A stretch of 64,000 bases of DNA from assembly GCF_038624605.1 (NCBI RefSeq), contig NZ_CP152020.1, forward strand, positions 1,791,312 through 1,855,311, given 5' to 3'. Position 1 is the stretch's first letter; each line of letters begins with the position of its first letter. Shown piece by piece: positions 15,165 through 23,752 of this stretch. The stretch is from Psychrobacillus sp. FSL K6-4046. GTDB lineage: Bacteria > Bacillota > Bacilli > Bacillales_A > Planococcaceae. The notes under the pieces are model-generated. The model was not told the DNA's origin, made no database searches, and saw nothing but the letters and a program-made list of their open reading frames with translations. A program made the position numbers and the translations under genes.

Positions 15165-15974
15165 ATGAAAAATTTTATTGTTATTACTTTGGGTTCGTTA
15201 TTAATGGCTGTTGCACTGAACTTATTCTTGGTGCCACATGAAGTTATTCTTGGTGGGTTTTCTGGGATAGGTATGATAATAGGGATTCTAACCGGATGGA
15301 ATATTGGTTGGATAATTTTCCTTTTGAACATCCCCGTGTTTATTCTTGGCTTTATAAGTATTGGGAAAAAATTTGTAGCATATAGTATGTATTCTGTATT
15401 CCTTACGAGTTTAGCAATGCAATATATTCCAGTTTATCAGATTACAGAAGATATTTTATTGTCCTCTGTTTTTGGAGCAGTAATAGGTGGTGCTGCTACC
15501 GGAATGATCATTAAATTCAATGGCTCTACTGGTGGAATAGATATTATTGGGCTTGTTATTACCAAAAAGAAGGATTTCTCTTTAGGAACTTTAATGCTCG
15601 TTATGAACAGTGTCATTGTATTAGCCTCTGGTTACTTCATAGGCTGGGAGCAAACAATGTATACATTATTAGTTCTATATGTATTTGGAAAAGTAGTAGA
15701 TGTCATTCATACCAAACATGTAAAAGTAACACTTATGATCATCACTGAAAAAGGTGAGGAAGTTCAAGATAAGATGCTTAAAAGCTTAGTCCGAGGGATT
15801 ACTGTTTTGGACGGAGAAGGAGCATATACTAAACAACCAAGAAAAGTGCTTTTTACCGTCATCACAAGATATGAACTAGGGGAAGTAAAGAAAATGATTA
15901 AGGAAGTAGACAGTAATGCGTTTGTAAATATTACTGAAACGATTGAGGTCATGGGAGCATTTAATAAAAATTGA
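15165..15974 (+). CDS. YitT-family membrane protein with DUF2179 tail
   Basis: 269 residues: five to six membrane segments in the first 180 residues (FNGSTGGIDIIG is the family-typical loop) and a cytosolic DUF2179 domain at about 190-269 ending AFVNITETIEVMGAFNKN. The function of the family is not well defined. AAGGAG precedes the ATG. It is flanked by about 290 non-coding bases upstream, in which I see AT-rich DNA but no clear element, and a terminator downstream. It is a paralogue of the truncated gene at the window start. Confidence 0.85.
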   Translation: MKNFIVITLGSLLMAVALNLFLVPHEVILGGFSGIGMIIGILTGWNIGWIIFLLNIPVFILGFISIGKKFVAYSMYSVFLTSLAMQYIPVYQITEDILLSSVFGAVIGGAATGMIIKFNGSTGGIDIIGLVITKKKDFSLGTLMLVMNSVIVLASGYFIGWEQTMYTLLVLYVFGKVVDVIHTKHVKVTLMIITEKGEEVQDKMLKSLVRGITVLDGEGAYTKQPRKVLFTVITRYELGEVKKMIKEVDSNAFVNITETIEVMGAFNKN

Positions 15975-15980
15975 TTTTGT

Positions 15981-16006
15981 AAAGTCCAGAAAACTCTGGG
16001 CTTTTT
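15981..16006 (+). terminator. Terminator after YitT-family gene
   Basis: Arms AAGTCCAGA and TCTGGGCTT, loop AAAC, then TTT. Confidence 0.8.
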
Positions 16007-16217
16007 AATTTGCATTTTTATAGAAAATTATATTTGTGAATTTGCCTCTAGGTGTTAAAACATACAGCATTTAAGTGGTGACCTTCATCTCCCCTTCCTA
16101 ATTGCTGAAGGGCCCATCGTCATTTTCATGCTATATAAATATAATTTAGAGTTTAATAGTCTGAAAACGGGGTAAATACATTATAGTTACTATTTAAGAA
16201 AAGGGGAGATGCTAGTT

Positions 16218-17441
16218 ATGTGGAAAAGAATTTTATTTATCTCCGAGCATGGGGATCCACTTGAAACTTTAGGTGGTAAACAGGCTGGTGGACAAAACAA
16301 CTATGTAAAAGAACTTGCCCTTGCCCTTGGAAGAAGAGGTATAGCAGTAGATGTAATTACTCATTGGAGTAACCCCAGTGCTCCTCAAGTGGAGAAATTA
16401 GGAAATATGTCAAGAGTCATTAGATTTGCTGCAGGTCATAAAGGATATATAGCAAAAGATAAGATATATGATTTGTTACCACAATTCTATGATGAAATAA
16501 AAAACAATTTATCTATACCAAAATATGATGTTGTTCATTCTCATTATTGGATGTCCGGACTACTGGGGCTATCTTTAAAAGAAGAGTTTGGTATTCCCCT
16601 CGTTCACACTTCTCATTCATTAGGTATCGCAAAAAAACAAGCTACTGGAACTGCCAACCCGATTCGATTAGACGCAGAAAAGAAAATTTTAACATCTGCG
16701 AATAAGGTGATCGCCACTACTGAAGTTGAAAAGCAAATAATTCAAGACTTTGCAGGACCACTTACAAATATAGAAGTAATATCAATTGGAGTTGCAAAAG
16801 AATTTCAATCACAAGTCAAGAAAAAATCAGTAACTAAACCGTTGCTAGTATATGCTGGTCGTCTGGAAAAGACAAAAGGAATCGGCACACTATTAGATGC
16901 CTTTAAGAAATTAAAAAAGGAAAATCCAGAACTGGATGCTAAATTAGTGCTAGCTGGTGGTGATAAGGAAGAAATAGACATCAACTCAGGATTACCTATC
17001 AATCCAGGTTTAAGGGAGCAAGTAAAAGGTATAGAGGAATACATTGAATTCATAGGACCTCAATCTCAACAAGGATTAAGTAATCTTTTCTCTAAAGCTA
17101 CTTCAGTTATCGTACCGTCATACTATGAATCCTTTGGGATGGTAGCAGCTGAAGCCCAAGCATGTGGGACACCTGTTATTGCTTCTGGAGTCGGAGGACT
17201 CAAAGATGTAGTGTCTCATGGAAAAACAGGCTTACAGGTAAAGCCCAAAGATCCGTCTCAGCTGGCTTCAGCTATGAAAACTATATTAAAAGACAATCTT
17301 TTAGCAAAAAGACTAGGCAGAGAAGCTGGAGAACGTGCAAAACGTATCTTTAATTGGTCTTCCATTGCAAAAGAAATAGATCATACTTATGAGGAATTGT
17401 TATATGCAAATGATTACGCAAATGCTAGCAACCGATCTTGA
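16218..17441 (+). CDS. Glycosyltransferase family 4, sucrose-phosphate-synthase-like
   Basis: 407-residue retaining GT-B glycosyltransferase. The N-terminus FISEHGDPLETLGG and KQAGGQNNYV resembles sucrose-phosphate synthase and mannosylfructose-phosphate synthase. The C-terminal domain has VYAGRLEKTKGIG and the ESFGMVAAEAQACG (E-x7-E) sugar-nucleotide motif. The ATG at 16218 follows AAGGGGAG by 9 bases; an ATG at 16209 abuts it. The overlapping next gene is a sucrose-phosphatase-like HAD enzyme, so the pair probably makes a non-reducing disaccharide in two steps. Donor and acceptor cannot be fixed from sequence. Confidence 0.82.
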   Translation: MWKRILFISEHGDPLETLGGKQAGGQNNYVKELALALGRRGIAVDVITHWSNPSAPQVEKLGNMSRVIRFAAGHKGYIAKDKIYDLLPQFYDEIKNNLSIPKYDVVHSHYWMSGLLGLSLKEEFGIPLVHTSHSLGIAKKQATGTANPIRLDAEKKILTSANKVIATTEVEKQIIQDFAGPLTNIEVISIGVAKEFQSQVKKKSVTKPLLVYAGRLEKTKGIGTLLDAFKKLKKENPELDAKLVLAGGDKEEIDINSGLPINPGLREQVKGIEEYIEFIGPQSQQGLSNLFSKATSVIVPSYYESFGMVAAEAQACGTPVIASGVGGLKDVVSHGKTGLQVKPKDPSQLASAMKTILKDNLLAKRLGREAGERAKRIFNWSSIAKEIDHTYEELLYANDYANASNRS

Positions 17442-18126
17442 TGGAACGCTTGTTGGTGATGAAAAACACTTAAAAGACTTACTTACCTATTATGAAGGTC
17501 TACAAAAGAAAGTTACTTTAGTTTATGTCACAGGTAGGCATCGGGAATCAGCCCTAGAACTTATTAAAGAGGCTAACATTCCAATGCCGAGTATTTTAAT
17601 CTCGGATGTGGGAACAGGCATATATATAGGCAATGACCTTAAACCAGATGAAGAATGGGAACTTTTAATGAAGAAAAATTGGAATCCAGAGGCTATAAAG
17701 AAAATAGCTTCTCATTATCCAACTATTGTTCCACAAAAGCTGCCAGACGAATCTAGGATTTCTTATACTGCGCAAGAAGATGAGGGAAGTGTTGAAAAGC
17801 TCAAGCAAGAATTGCTACAAGCTAATATACCGCACAAATTTATCTTTAGCTCAGGAAGGGATATTGATATACTCCCTGAGGCCAGTGGAAAAGGATCTGC
17901 TTTGACATACGTGATTGAAAAATATGTAGAAGATCAAGCATCCATATTGATTGCAGGTGATTCAGGTAATGATGAAGAAATGATAAGTCTTGGATATCCA
18001 TCTGTTATAGTAGCAAATGCACAACCAGAGCTAATAGCCATTCAAGATCACCCCCAATTATTTAGAGCAACTAAAAATTGTGCAGGCGGAATTCATGAAG
18101 CTTGGTTACATTTTTATGATAATTAA
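17404..18126 (+). CDS. HAD phosphatase, sucrose-6-phosphate-phosphatase-like
   Basis: 240 residues of the HAD type IIB (Cof/SPP) group. Catalytic aspartates are Asp11 and Asp13 in ATDLDGT; VTGRH, SDVGTGIY, DIDILP, GKGSAL and GDSGNDEE follow in the sucrose-phosphatase order, ending GGIHEAWLHF as in SPP proteins. It should dephosphorylate the sugar phosphate made by the preceding enzyme. The ATG at 17404 has GAGG 9 bases upstream and lies 38 bases inside the glycosyltransferase gene. A strong terminator follows. Confidence 0.82.
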   Translation: MQMITQMLATDLDGTLVGDEKHLKDLLTYYEGLQKKVTLVYVTGRHRESALELIKEANIPMPSILISDVGTGIYIGNDLKPDEEWELLMKKNWNPEAIKKIASHYPTIVPQKLPDESRISYTAQEDEGSVEKLKQELLQANIPHKFIFSSGRDIDILPEASGKGSALTYVIEKYVEDQASILIAGDSGNDEEMISLGYPSVIVANAQPELIAIQDHPQLFRATKNCAGGIHEAWLHFYDN

Positions 18127-18159
18127 ATCCTTATTTAAAATTTCATGAGTAAAACCATT

Positions 18160-18200
18160 AAGACTACAGACGAATTTGAAATTGTCTATAGTCTTTTTTT
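18160..18200 (+). terminator. Terminator after the glycosyltransferase/phosphatase operon
   Basis: Arms AAGACTACAGAC and GTCTATAGTCTT with a single mismatch, followed by a run of eight Ts. Confidence 0.88.
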
Positions 18201-18201
18201 T

Positions 18202-18474
18202 GCTCCAAAGATAAGCATTTCATCTATTTTGATACGTTAATACTTCTTATTAATTTTGGCTATGTAAATGGCTATGGTTGATTTTTTGTACTGTACATAT
18301 GCCAAATGCATGTTTACGAAATATATATTGTAAATTTGTTTAATATTGGAACTTCTAATTACTTCAACCGTATTAAAGTAAAGGAGTAGGTTAGTTTTAA
18401 AGGGTGTTATTAACACGTGGTCAACCATCTCACAGTTGTAAAAGGCAATTCGTGGGGCAGGGAGAGGTGATGAA
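18202..18474. other. Non-coding gap
   Basis: AT-rich DNA without a convincing gene. A minus-strand open frame here has no ribosome site and a composition unlike its neighbours. The last 15 bases hold the ribosome site GGGAGAGGTGA for the next gene. Confidence 0.6.
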
Positions 18475-18834
18475 TTGAGTTTAATTCAAGTGACCTATAT
18501 AGTGCTTATATGGACAATACCTAGTATGGGTTCTTGGTATTCCTTTAGGAAAATGGAGAATGAGAAACAGATAAAGGTTATAAAAGAGTTGAGAAATCCT
18601 TTATGTATTTTAGGGATTATACCCAGTTTTATTGGTTTACTCGTATATCTTACAGGCTCTGTTGCAGCATCAGACATAAAAGTCTTACGGGATTTAGGGA
18701 TTGCTTTAGCACTATTTGGTTGGTTTGTAATTTGGGGAGTAGGTCTAATAAAAGGAGAGGGAAATACCTTTAAGTGTATTGCTATGATATTAATAGGGAT
18801 TTCCGTACTAATTGCTTATATCTATCTGTTTTAA
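18475..18834 (+). CDS. Small hypothetical membrane protein
   Basis: 119 residues starting with TTG, 5 bases after AGGTGA (a nearby ATG is closed by a stop after one codon). Four hydrophobic segments are visible, at about residues 3-22, 43-64, 76-95 and 101-119. No family recognised. It is followed by another small membrane-anchored protein gene. Confidence 0.65.
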   Translation: MSLIQVTYIVLIWTIPSMGSWYSFRKMENEKQIKVIKELRNPLCILGIIPSFIGLLVYLTGSVAASDIKVLRDLGIALALFGWFVIWGVGLIKGEGNTFKCIAMILIGISVLIAYIYLF

Positions 18835-19000
18835 ACTAGAAAGATGGTTTAATAAGCGTCTCAATACTTACTAAACGAACGGGTCCTAGCACAATCTGGT
18901 CATCGTTTCGATGATCTATTTGCTTTGGGAACTTTATTTTATTAATGAACTAAACTAGCACAGAATATAAAGCGTGAATTCTGATATGGAGGTACTCATT

Positions 19001-19342
19001 TTGAAGAAAATAATACTAATAGGTTTAGTATTTATTCCAATAATGTTTTTTTTATATTTTTATCAGTCACCTATAATTACATCAGGTGAAGCAATAAATA
19101 ATGCAGAAAAATATTTGCTAAATCCACCAGAAGAGTGGAAAAACTCAATATCCTTCAATGGTTTAGAGGAAGTTCCACCTGAGAATATTAGTGTGTATCT
19201 CACTCCAAAGCCTGGGTATTGGAATGAAATAATGAATAATATGAATTGGGAAGTAACATTTAAATACAACGTTCAAGAATCAACTATTGTGATGGATGCA
19301 TACACTGGTGAATTTATAAATCTATATGGTCCATTAGGTTAA
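19001..19342 (+). CDS. Small membrane-anchored protein, PepSY-like
   Basis: 113 residues from a TTG start placed 7 bases after GGAGGT. Residues 4-21 form a membrane anchor or uncleaved signal. The exported part contains SGEAINNAEKYL and ends WEVTFKYN...STIVMDAYTGEF, resembling the strand-strand-DAxTGE pattern of PepSY-type inhibitory domains. The function is unknown. The PepSY assignment is tentative. Confidence 0.6.
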   Translation: MKKIILIGLVFIPIMFFLYFYQSPIITSGEAINNAEKYLLNPPEEWKNSISFNGLEEVPPENISVYLTPKPGYWNEIMNNMNWEVTFKYNVQESTIVMDAYTGEFINLYGPLG

Positions 19343-19799
19343 ATCCCTCCCTTTTGTACTGCCTGTGGCATTAGTCGAATTCAGATCCGAAAGATATGGA
19401 GATACTATTATAATGAACCAGGCAAATGCTTCTCCCCAAAAGTATATTTGAAAAAGACTCTAGCTTCTTCAATGTAGTGTAGTGCTTTACTTCAAATCTA
19501 TGGGGGCTACTGAGGTTGATAAGGCAACTCTTTTTTTATTTTGAACCAAAGACGAATTTGTTGAATAGAGATTAAGAAGTTGTGAAAAATAGGAACCTCA
19601 ATTCGTTTCGAACGTATTAGAGGAAAAGAGAGATGAAGAAAGTTATAAAAGCCCAGTGGTAATATGTCAAGCGAAAAAAAGAAATGAATTGGAAATTACT
19701 TAAGTGATACTTTCCAAATGAACACTTTTTGCGCATACCAAATAAACCTCTCATTTTTCTGCTTTTAAAAAAGAAAAAAATGGAAGTTATTTAACGGGT
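19343..19799. other. Non-coding gap before the IS110 element
   Basis: About 460 bases with no open frame worth calling and no clear terminator or promoter. A-rich runs increase towards the element. The insertion boundary of the IS probably lies in the last few tens of bases. Confidence 0.5.
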
Positions 19800-19821
19800 G
19801 AAAGGTTGTGAGTTGGTTAAC

Positions 19822-21057
19822 TCAGTCTCTCCTTTCTGGTGGTATGTACAGCTGATTCGTGCGTAGTAGCGAATGCACGAGGCGTACTAGTTTTCTAGCG
19901 GTTAAGACGAGAGCGCGTTTATGTTGGTGCTTGGTTACTTCTTGGTATTTCTTTTGATAAAAGGCTTTATATTCAGTGTCATATTTACGTACCGCATCTG
20001 CTGCTTGTACAAGATAATACCGTAGGTATTTATTGCCGGTTCGCATCCGGCTAGTATTTTCGGCTTCAAATTCGCCAGATTGATACTGTGTCCAAACGAG
20101 TCCAGCATATTTCGCTAATGCGTGGTGGTCATCAAAACGCTTGATATCTCCAATTTCGGCGAGCAAGCCGGCTGCGTACACGGGTCCAATGCCTTTTACG
20201 GAAGTTAATGTTTGGGTGAAACCTTTCATCATACGCTCGATTTCCTTATCCAAACGTTTGACTTGGGATTCCATATGGCGAATCGTACTTAAAATCACGG
20301 ATAGTGAGATGTTAACGGGATCAGCCATGGCCTTGTCTAATCGAAAGGAATTACGTGCAAGCTTTTGAAGATATTTAGCGATTTCTTCTGGCTCGGCAAA
20401 ACGTTTTTTGCCTTTCTCCTGTAAGAACTCAACCAGTTCTTCTAAAGGCATCTCGGCAATGGTTTCCGGATCTAGCTCTTCAATGACAGCGAGACTGGTC
20501 GTACCGAATGTATTCGAGAACGGGTTATCTTGGCGTAGGCCACTAAACTTTAAAAACAGTTGGTTCATCATGTAGGTTTTATTACGTGCAACTTCATGCA
20601 TTAGATGGAATCGGGTACGTGTTAAACGACGAAGTGCTTCATATTGTAAGGTTTCTTGCATTTCATGTGGCAGACGTCCAAAGCGTAAATGATCCGCAAT
20701 TACCCAGGCGTCAATTCGATCGTTTTTCGGTAACGTATCGTACCCCTTTTTAAAGCGAGATACTTTACGTGCATTTAACATATAAACCGCTGTTTGAAAC
20801 GTTGGTTCATAATTGTGCAATTGATTCTTTAAATAATGAGCAACGTGCCAGCTATACTGGTCTGTCGCTTCTAATCCAATTTTAATATGTTCGCACTGAT
20901 TTTTTTCCGCTGTTCCTAAAAGCTTTTGAATTAAGGTGTTCGCACCTTCTGTATCATTGGAAACAGAAAAATCAGCGAGCGTATGTCCCTCTCCATGCAT
21001 GAAATGGACATGATGGGAGCGCAAACTCACGTCGATACCGACTAGCATTTGTGACAT
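19822..21057 (-). CDS. IS110-family transposase (DEDD)
   Basis: 411 residues. The N-terminal RuvC-like DEDD domain has Asp9 in VGIDVS, a glutamate in GLEATDQYSW and aspartates in KNDRIDAWVIAD. The C-terminal Transposase_20 domain has SVKGIGPVYAAGLLAEIG and a serine-bearing segment ending MRTGNKYLRYYL. The enzyme recombines DNA guided by a bridge RNA. The ATG at 21057 has AGGAGGTG 6 bases upstream; a further ATG at 21066 lacks a site. The gene is intact, so the element could be active. Confidence 0.92.
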   Translation of the reverse strand: MSQMLVGIDVSLRSHHVHFMHGEGHTLADFSVSNDTEGANTLIQKLLGTAEKNQCEHIKIGLEATDQYSWHVAHYLKNQLHNYEPTFQTAVYMLNARKVSRFKKGYDTLPKNDRIDAWVIADHLRFGRLPHEMQETLQYEALRRLTRTRFHLMHEVARNKTYMMNQLFLKFSGLRQDNPFSNTFGTTSLAVIEELDPETIAEMPLEELVEFLQEKGKKRFAEPEEIAKYLQKLARNSFRLDKAMADPVNISLSVILSTIRHMESQVKRLDKEIERMMKGFTQTLTSVKGIGPVYAAGLLAEIGDIKRFDDHHALAKYAGLVWTQYQSGEFEAENTSRMRTGNKYLRYYLVQAADAVRKYDTEYKAFYQKKYQEVTKHQHKRALVLTARKLVRLVHSLLRTNQLYIPPERRD

Positions 21058-21059
21058 GC

Positions 21060-21340
21060 CAATCACCTCCTAAGGTGGGATTAATCAAGATTGTCTCAGA
21101 CCTGGGTGCCCATCAGAATCATCGATGTCTGCCTCGTTATTAGCAATCAAAGTGAAAGAAGACCAAAATGAGCGCTACACTCTCTTCTTCCTCAGCGTCG
21201 CAGCCAGTGGTTAGACCTTCCATAATGAACGATGGGTAGCAGGCTTATTAAGCAGTGCACTAAGTGCCCGCAAGGGGGAAAAGCTATTTCCTGTGTCAAC
21301 CTTGTCCGTTCCATTGTCTCATGGGCACGGTCTGAGAGAA
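21060..21340 (-). ncRNA. Candidate bridge-RNA region of the IS110 element
   Basis: Non-coding DNA directly upstream of the transposase. It is bounded by a long inverted repeat: TCTCAGAC-N4-GTGCCCAT at 21094-21113 and ATGGGCAC-G-GTCTGAGA at 21321-21337. Inside, the minus-strand RNA can form several small hairpins (GGAAA/TTTCC, GCAC/GTGC, GCTT/AAGC). IS110-group elements such as IS621 produce their bridge RNA from this position. The location and structure are seen; the RNA itself and its guide loops are inferred. Confidence 0.5.
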
Positions 21341-21350
21341 AAGTAGATTG

Positions 21351-21400
21351 AAATAAAAAAGGACGAAGTACTGAAATGGAGCATCCTCCAATCTTCGTCC
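21351..21400 (-). terminator. Minus-strand terminator beside the IS
   Basis: Read on the minus strand, GGACGAAG and CTTCGTCC enclose an inner TGGAG/CTCCA hairpin and are followed by TTTTTTATTTC. No gene on the minus strand ends here; it may be left from the DNA into which the IS inserted, or belong to the IS. Confidence 0.7.
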
Positions 21401-21420
21401 AAACGATATGAAGTTAGGCA

Positions 21421-21620
21421 ACTCAAATAAGCAGGTAAGCACCTGTCAGCTTTATTTAGTCATGTTAAAAATAGACTTTTCCTTTTTGGCTCCCTCGGTA
21501 AAGCAGGGGTCAAACAGGTAAAACATAAAAAGGGTGAGGGAGCCAAGAGGCGACCACTTCCTATAGGAAATCCAACAGATCCTCCAGCTGTCCGGATCAA
21601 CTGGAAATTCTATCGGAAAG
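21421..21620. other. Structured non-coding segment of unknown type
   Basis: About 200 bases with unusual inverted-repeat density: AAATAAGC/GCTTTATTT with an inner AGGT/ACCT hairpin (21425-21458), GGCTCCCTC at 21488-21496 against GAGGGAGCC at 21536-21544, and GATCC/GGATC near 21580. It is more GC-rich than nearby intergenic DNA and has no open frame. It could be a riboswitch-like leader of the following small gene or part of a mobile element. I recognise no known class. Confidence 0.45.
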
Positions 21621-21653
21621 AGCTCTTATTACTAATATACGAGGGGGGAGACT

Positions 21654-21875
21654 ATGAGTGAACGATTTGAATTAAGTTTTAAAAATAAGGAAGTAAGAAT
21701 GTGGTTCTATTTGATGGTACCAACGTTTATTATAGGAAGCATCTTTATATTTTATGGTGAACAAAAATATCAGTATATTCCTTTGGTAGTATTAGTAATA
21801 GTTTGGACTGTCTTTTATTTGTGGCGTTATTTTTATCGTAAGAAAATGAGGAATAAAGTAAAAAATTCTTCTTAA
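21654..21875 (+). CDS. Small hypothetical membrane protein
   Basis: 73 residues, ATG start with GAGGGGGGAG just upstream. Two membrane segments (about 16-34 and 41-60) are followed by a strongly basic tail (RYFYRKKMRNKVK). No family recognised. The structured segment at 21421-21620 precedes it and could form its leader. Confidence 0.65.
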   Translation: MSERFELSFKNKEVRMWFYLMVPTFIIGSIFIFYGEQKYQYIPLVVLVIVWTVFYLWRYFYRKKMRNKVKNSS

Positions 21876-22066
21876 GCTAACAGCTGCTGGCTACAAGAAT
21901 GAGTAAAGCCTTTTTCTTATTGAACTAAAGTAAGCAACGGATTATAGGTAGGCGTTAGTAGGTATGGAAAACGGGCAACAGGATATGATATTAATCCCAA
22001 AAATGCTTTGGAACATAACCATTATAAATAGTTTAATTGAATGATTTTCTTGTTTACCTTATGGGA

Positions 22067-22098
22067 GCATTACTTTAAGTTGGAGTAATGCCTTTTTT
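22067..22098 (+). terminator. Terminator downstream of the 73-residue gene
   Basis: Perfect arms GCATTACT and AGTAATGC followed by seven Ts. The 190 bases between the gene and this hairpin hold no recognisable element. Confidence 0.82.
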
Positions 22099-22195
22099 TA
22101 TTGATCTAAAGCAAAAGGCTAGCTGGAAACGAATTGGAACTTTCATGAAATTTTAAAGTCATATATATAAGTAAAACTAATAGGGGTGTTATAAT

Positions 22196-22477
22196 ATGAA
22201 ACGATTCAGTATATGCTCAATAGTCCTAATGTTTATTGGGATTCTATTCTTTATATTAAACTGGTTAATAGATGGCTACGTGGAACCTATTGTACTTACT
22301 GGAGTAATTTTAATATTAATAGGGGCTGTGTTTAGTTTTATTGCGATCTCTAAAAGAGAAAAAGGAAGCGTGAAATATATATCAATTGCTACTTTTATTA
22401 TTCTACTATTTTTAGTTACTTGGTTTGAACCTTTTCAAGTTATTAGAATGATGACTTGGTTTAAAAATATTACTTAA
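22196..22477 (+). CDS. Small hypothetical membrane protein
   Basis: 93 residues with three hydrophobic segments (about 5-25, 32-51, 60-77). ATG start; GGGGTG lies upstream at acceptable spacing. No family recognised. It is followed by a terminator and appears to be transcribed alone. Confidence 0.65.
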   Translation: MKRFSICSIVLMFIGILFFILNWLIDGYVEPIVLTGVILILIGAVFSFIAISKREKGSVKYISIATFIILLFLVTWFEPFQVIRMMTWFKNIT

Positions 22478-22529
22478 CTAACAGGTAATTTAACAAATTA
22501 TCACAAAAACATAAAAGTAATAACAAAGT

Positions 22530-22566
22530 AAATGAGCAAAGATAAAAATATCCTAGCTCATTTTTT
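22530..22566 (+). terminator. Terminator after the 93-residue gene
   Basis: Arms AAATGAGC and GCTCATTT, then a T run (TTTTTTA). Confidence 0.8.
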
Positions 22567-22886
22567 ATGTGTTTTTTAAAATAACCTTTACTCATACAAT
22601 AATAATAGGACTACAACAGTCTGAAATAGCTAGTACTGCTTCCTCGAGAGTCGTCCACTCCATAGCCAAGTATAGAGGGATGTTTTTACAGGAACTCAAG
22701 CCCATTTCACGTGATTTGATTTATTAACTAATTTGTACGACTCTAGTTTTATGGACATCGTGGAACGATTAAAGATGCTTAATTAGTCAGATCTAGTCAA
22801 GAAAGATTATGTTATCTTAGGTGAAAAGTTATGGTAAGATGTTTATGTTTGTACGCACCATTCCCTAATAGAAAAGGGAAGAAAAG
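22567..22886. other. Non-coding gap upstream of ribA
   Basis: About 320 bases without a supported gene. I looked specifically for the conserved elements of an FMN riboswitch, which normally precedes Bacillales riboflavin genes, and did not see them. Confidence 0.5.
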
Positions 22887-22915
22887 TTGACACGGCGAGG
22901 TTGCAATTATATACT
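22887..22915 (+). promoter_or_regulatory. SigA-type promoter for ribA-ribD
   Basis: TTGACA at 22887-22892, a 17-base spacer and TATACT at 22910-22915. It lies 80 bases before the ribA start. Confidence 0.7.
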
Positions 22916-22995
22916 AGGTTACGTTATGTAAGTGCTTAAAAATAGTTAGAATATAATAGACAAAAATGATGAATATGAATGATAGGTGAATGAAA

Positions 22996-23742
22996 ATGAA
23001 TATAAATAAAGAAACGCTGACATTGTTGCAGGATAAAATAAAAATAATAGAAACGGTTGAGGAACTTGATCTTTGTTTAGTTGGGCCAGTTAACTTGCCT
23101 ATTAAGCAAGGCGATTTCCAAACAACCTTTCAATGGTATACCTGGGTTAAAATTGATAAAAATTTATCAAAAGAGGATATTTTAACATCATTGCCACAAT
23201 CAAATTTAGCTTTTGGCCAACAATCCTCTGTTCTTGTTTATGGTGACTTCGCGAATGAGGAAGATGCTCTTATTCGTATGCATAGTATTTGTCATACAGG
23301 AGATATATTTGGTAGTCAACGCTGTGATTGTGGTTTCCAGCTTCATGAATCGATGAAAATGGTAGTAAATCATGGCTGTGGTGCCATTTTTTATTTAGCA
23401 GATCATGAAGGCAGAGGAATTGGTTTATTTTCTAAATCACTGGCTTATCTTTTACAGGAGGAAGGCTATGATACGGTTGAAGCCAATCATGCACTAGGCT
23501 TTGAAGACGATAGTCGCTCCTATGAAGATGCAATTCGCGTGTTGGAAGTATTAAGAAGCAAGCAGGTGACTTTAATAACTAATAATCCTAGGAAGCTGGC
23601 TGCGTTAAAGAACCATGGTCTTCTTGCTAAGGATCACGTGCCTTTATGGGGTGGACTGACTGAAACAAATGAATTTTATTTGAATACGAAAGTGAAAAAA
23701 TCCGGACATATTGTAGAAGAGAGTCCAAGTTTAAAAGTGTGA
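22996..23742 (+). CDS. ribA: GTP cyclohydrolase II (stand-alone)
   Basis: 248 residues. It converts GTP to 2,5-diamino-6-ribosylamino-pyrimidinone phosphate, formate and pyrophosphate. The zinc-binding segment has HTGDIFGSQRCDCGFQ (Cys of CDC plus the upstream CH) and the substrate motif DHEGRGIGL follows. The usual Bacillus enzyme is fused to a dihydroxybutanone-phosphate synthase (RibBA); here that domain is absent. The ATG at 22996 has AGGTGA 6 bases upstream. ribD begins 10 bases after its stop codon. Confidence 0.9.
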   Translation: MNINKETLTLLQDKIKIIETVEELDLCLVGPVNLPIKQGDFQTTFQWYTWVKIDKNLSKEDILTSLPQSNLAFGQQSSVLVYGDFANEEDALIRMHSICHTGDIFGSQRCDCGFQLHESMKMVVNHGCGAIFYLADHEGRGIGLFSKSLAYLLQEEGYDTVEANHALGFEDDSRSYEDAIRVLEVLRSKQVTLITNNPRKLAALKNHGLLAKDHVPLWGGLTETNEFYLNTKVKKSGHIVEESPSLKV

Positions 23743-23752
23743 GGTGTATACA

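Larger units (their letters stand above)
19800..21345 (-). mobile_element. IS110-family insertion sequence (boundaries approximate)
   Basis: One transposase gene on the minus strand with a structured non-coding region of about 280 bases upstream, as in the IS110 group. These elements have no terminal inverted repeats to mark the ends, so both boundaries are estimates: the right end is set just beyond the stop codon, and the left end just beyond the long inverted repeat at 21321-21337. No target-site duplication was identified. Confidence 0.75.

Noticed and set aside
18237-18428. Minus-strand open frame of 63 codons
   Set aside because: No ribosome site and an unlikely amino-acid composition; it lies in an AT-rich gap after a terminator.
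22567-22886. FMN riboswitch upstream of ribA
   Set aside because: None of the conserved helix elements could be found by eye; the promoter lies downstream of the gap.
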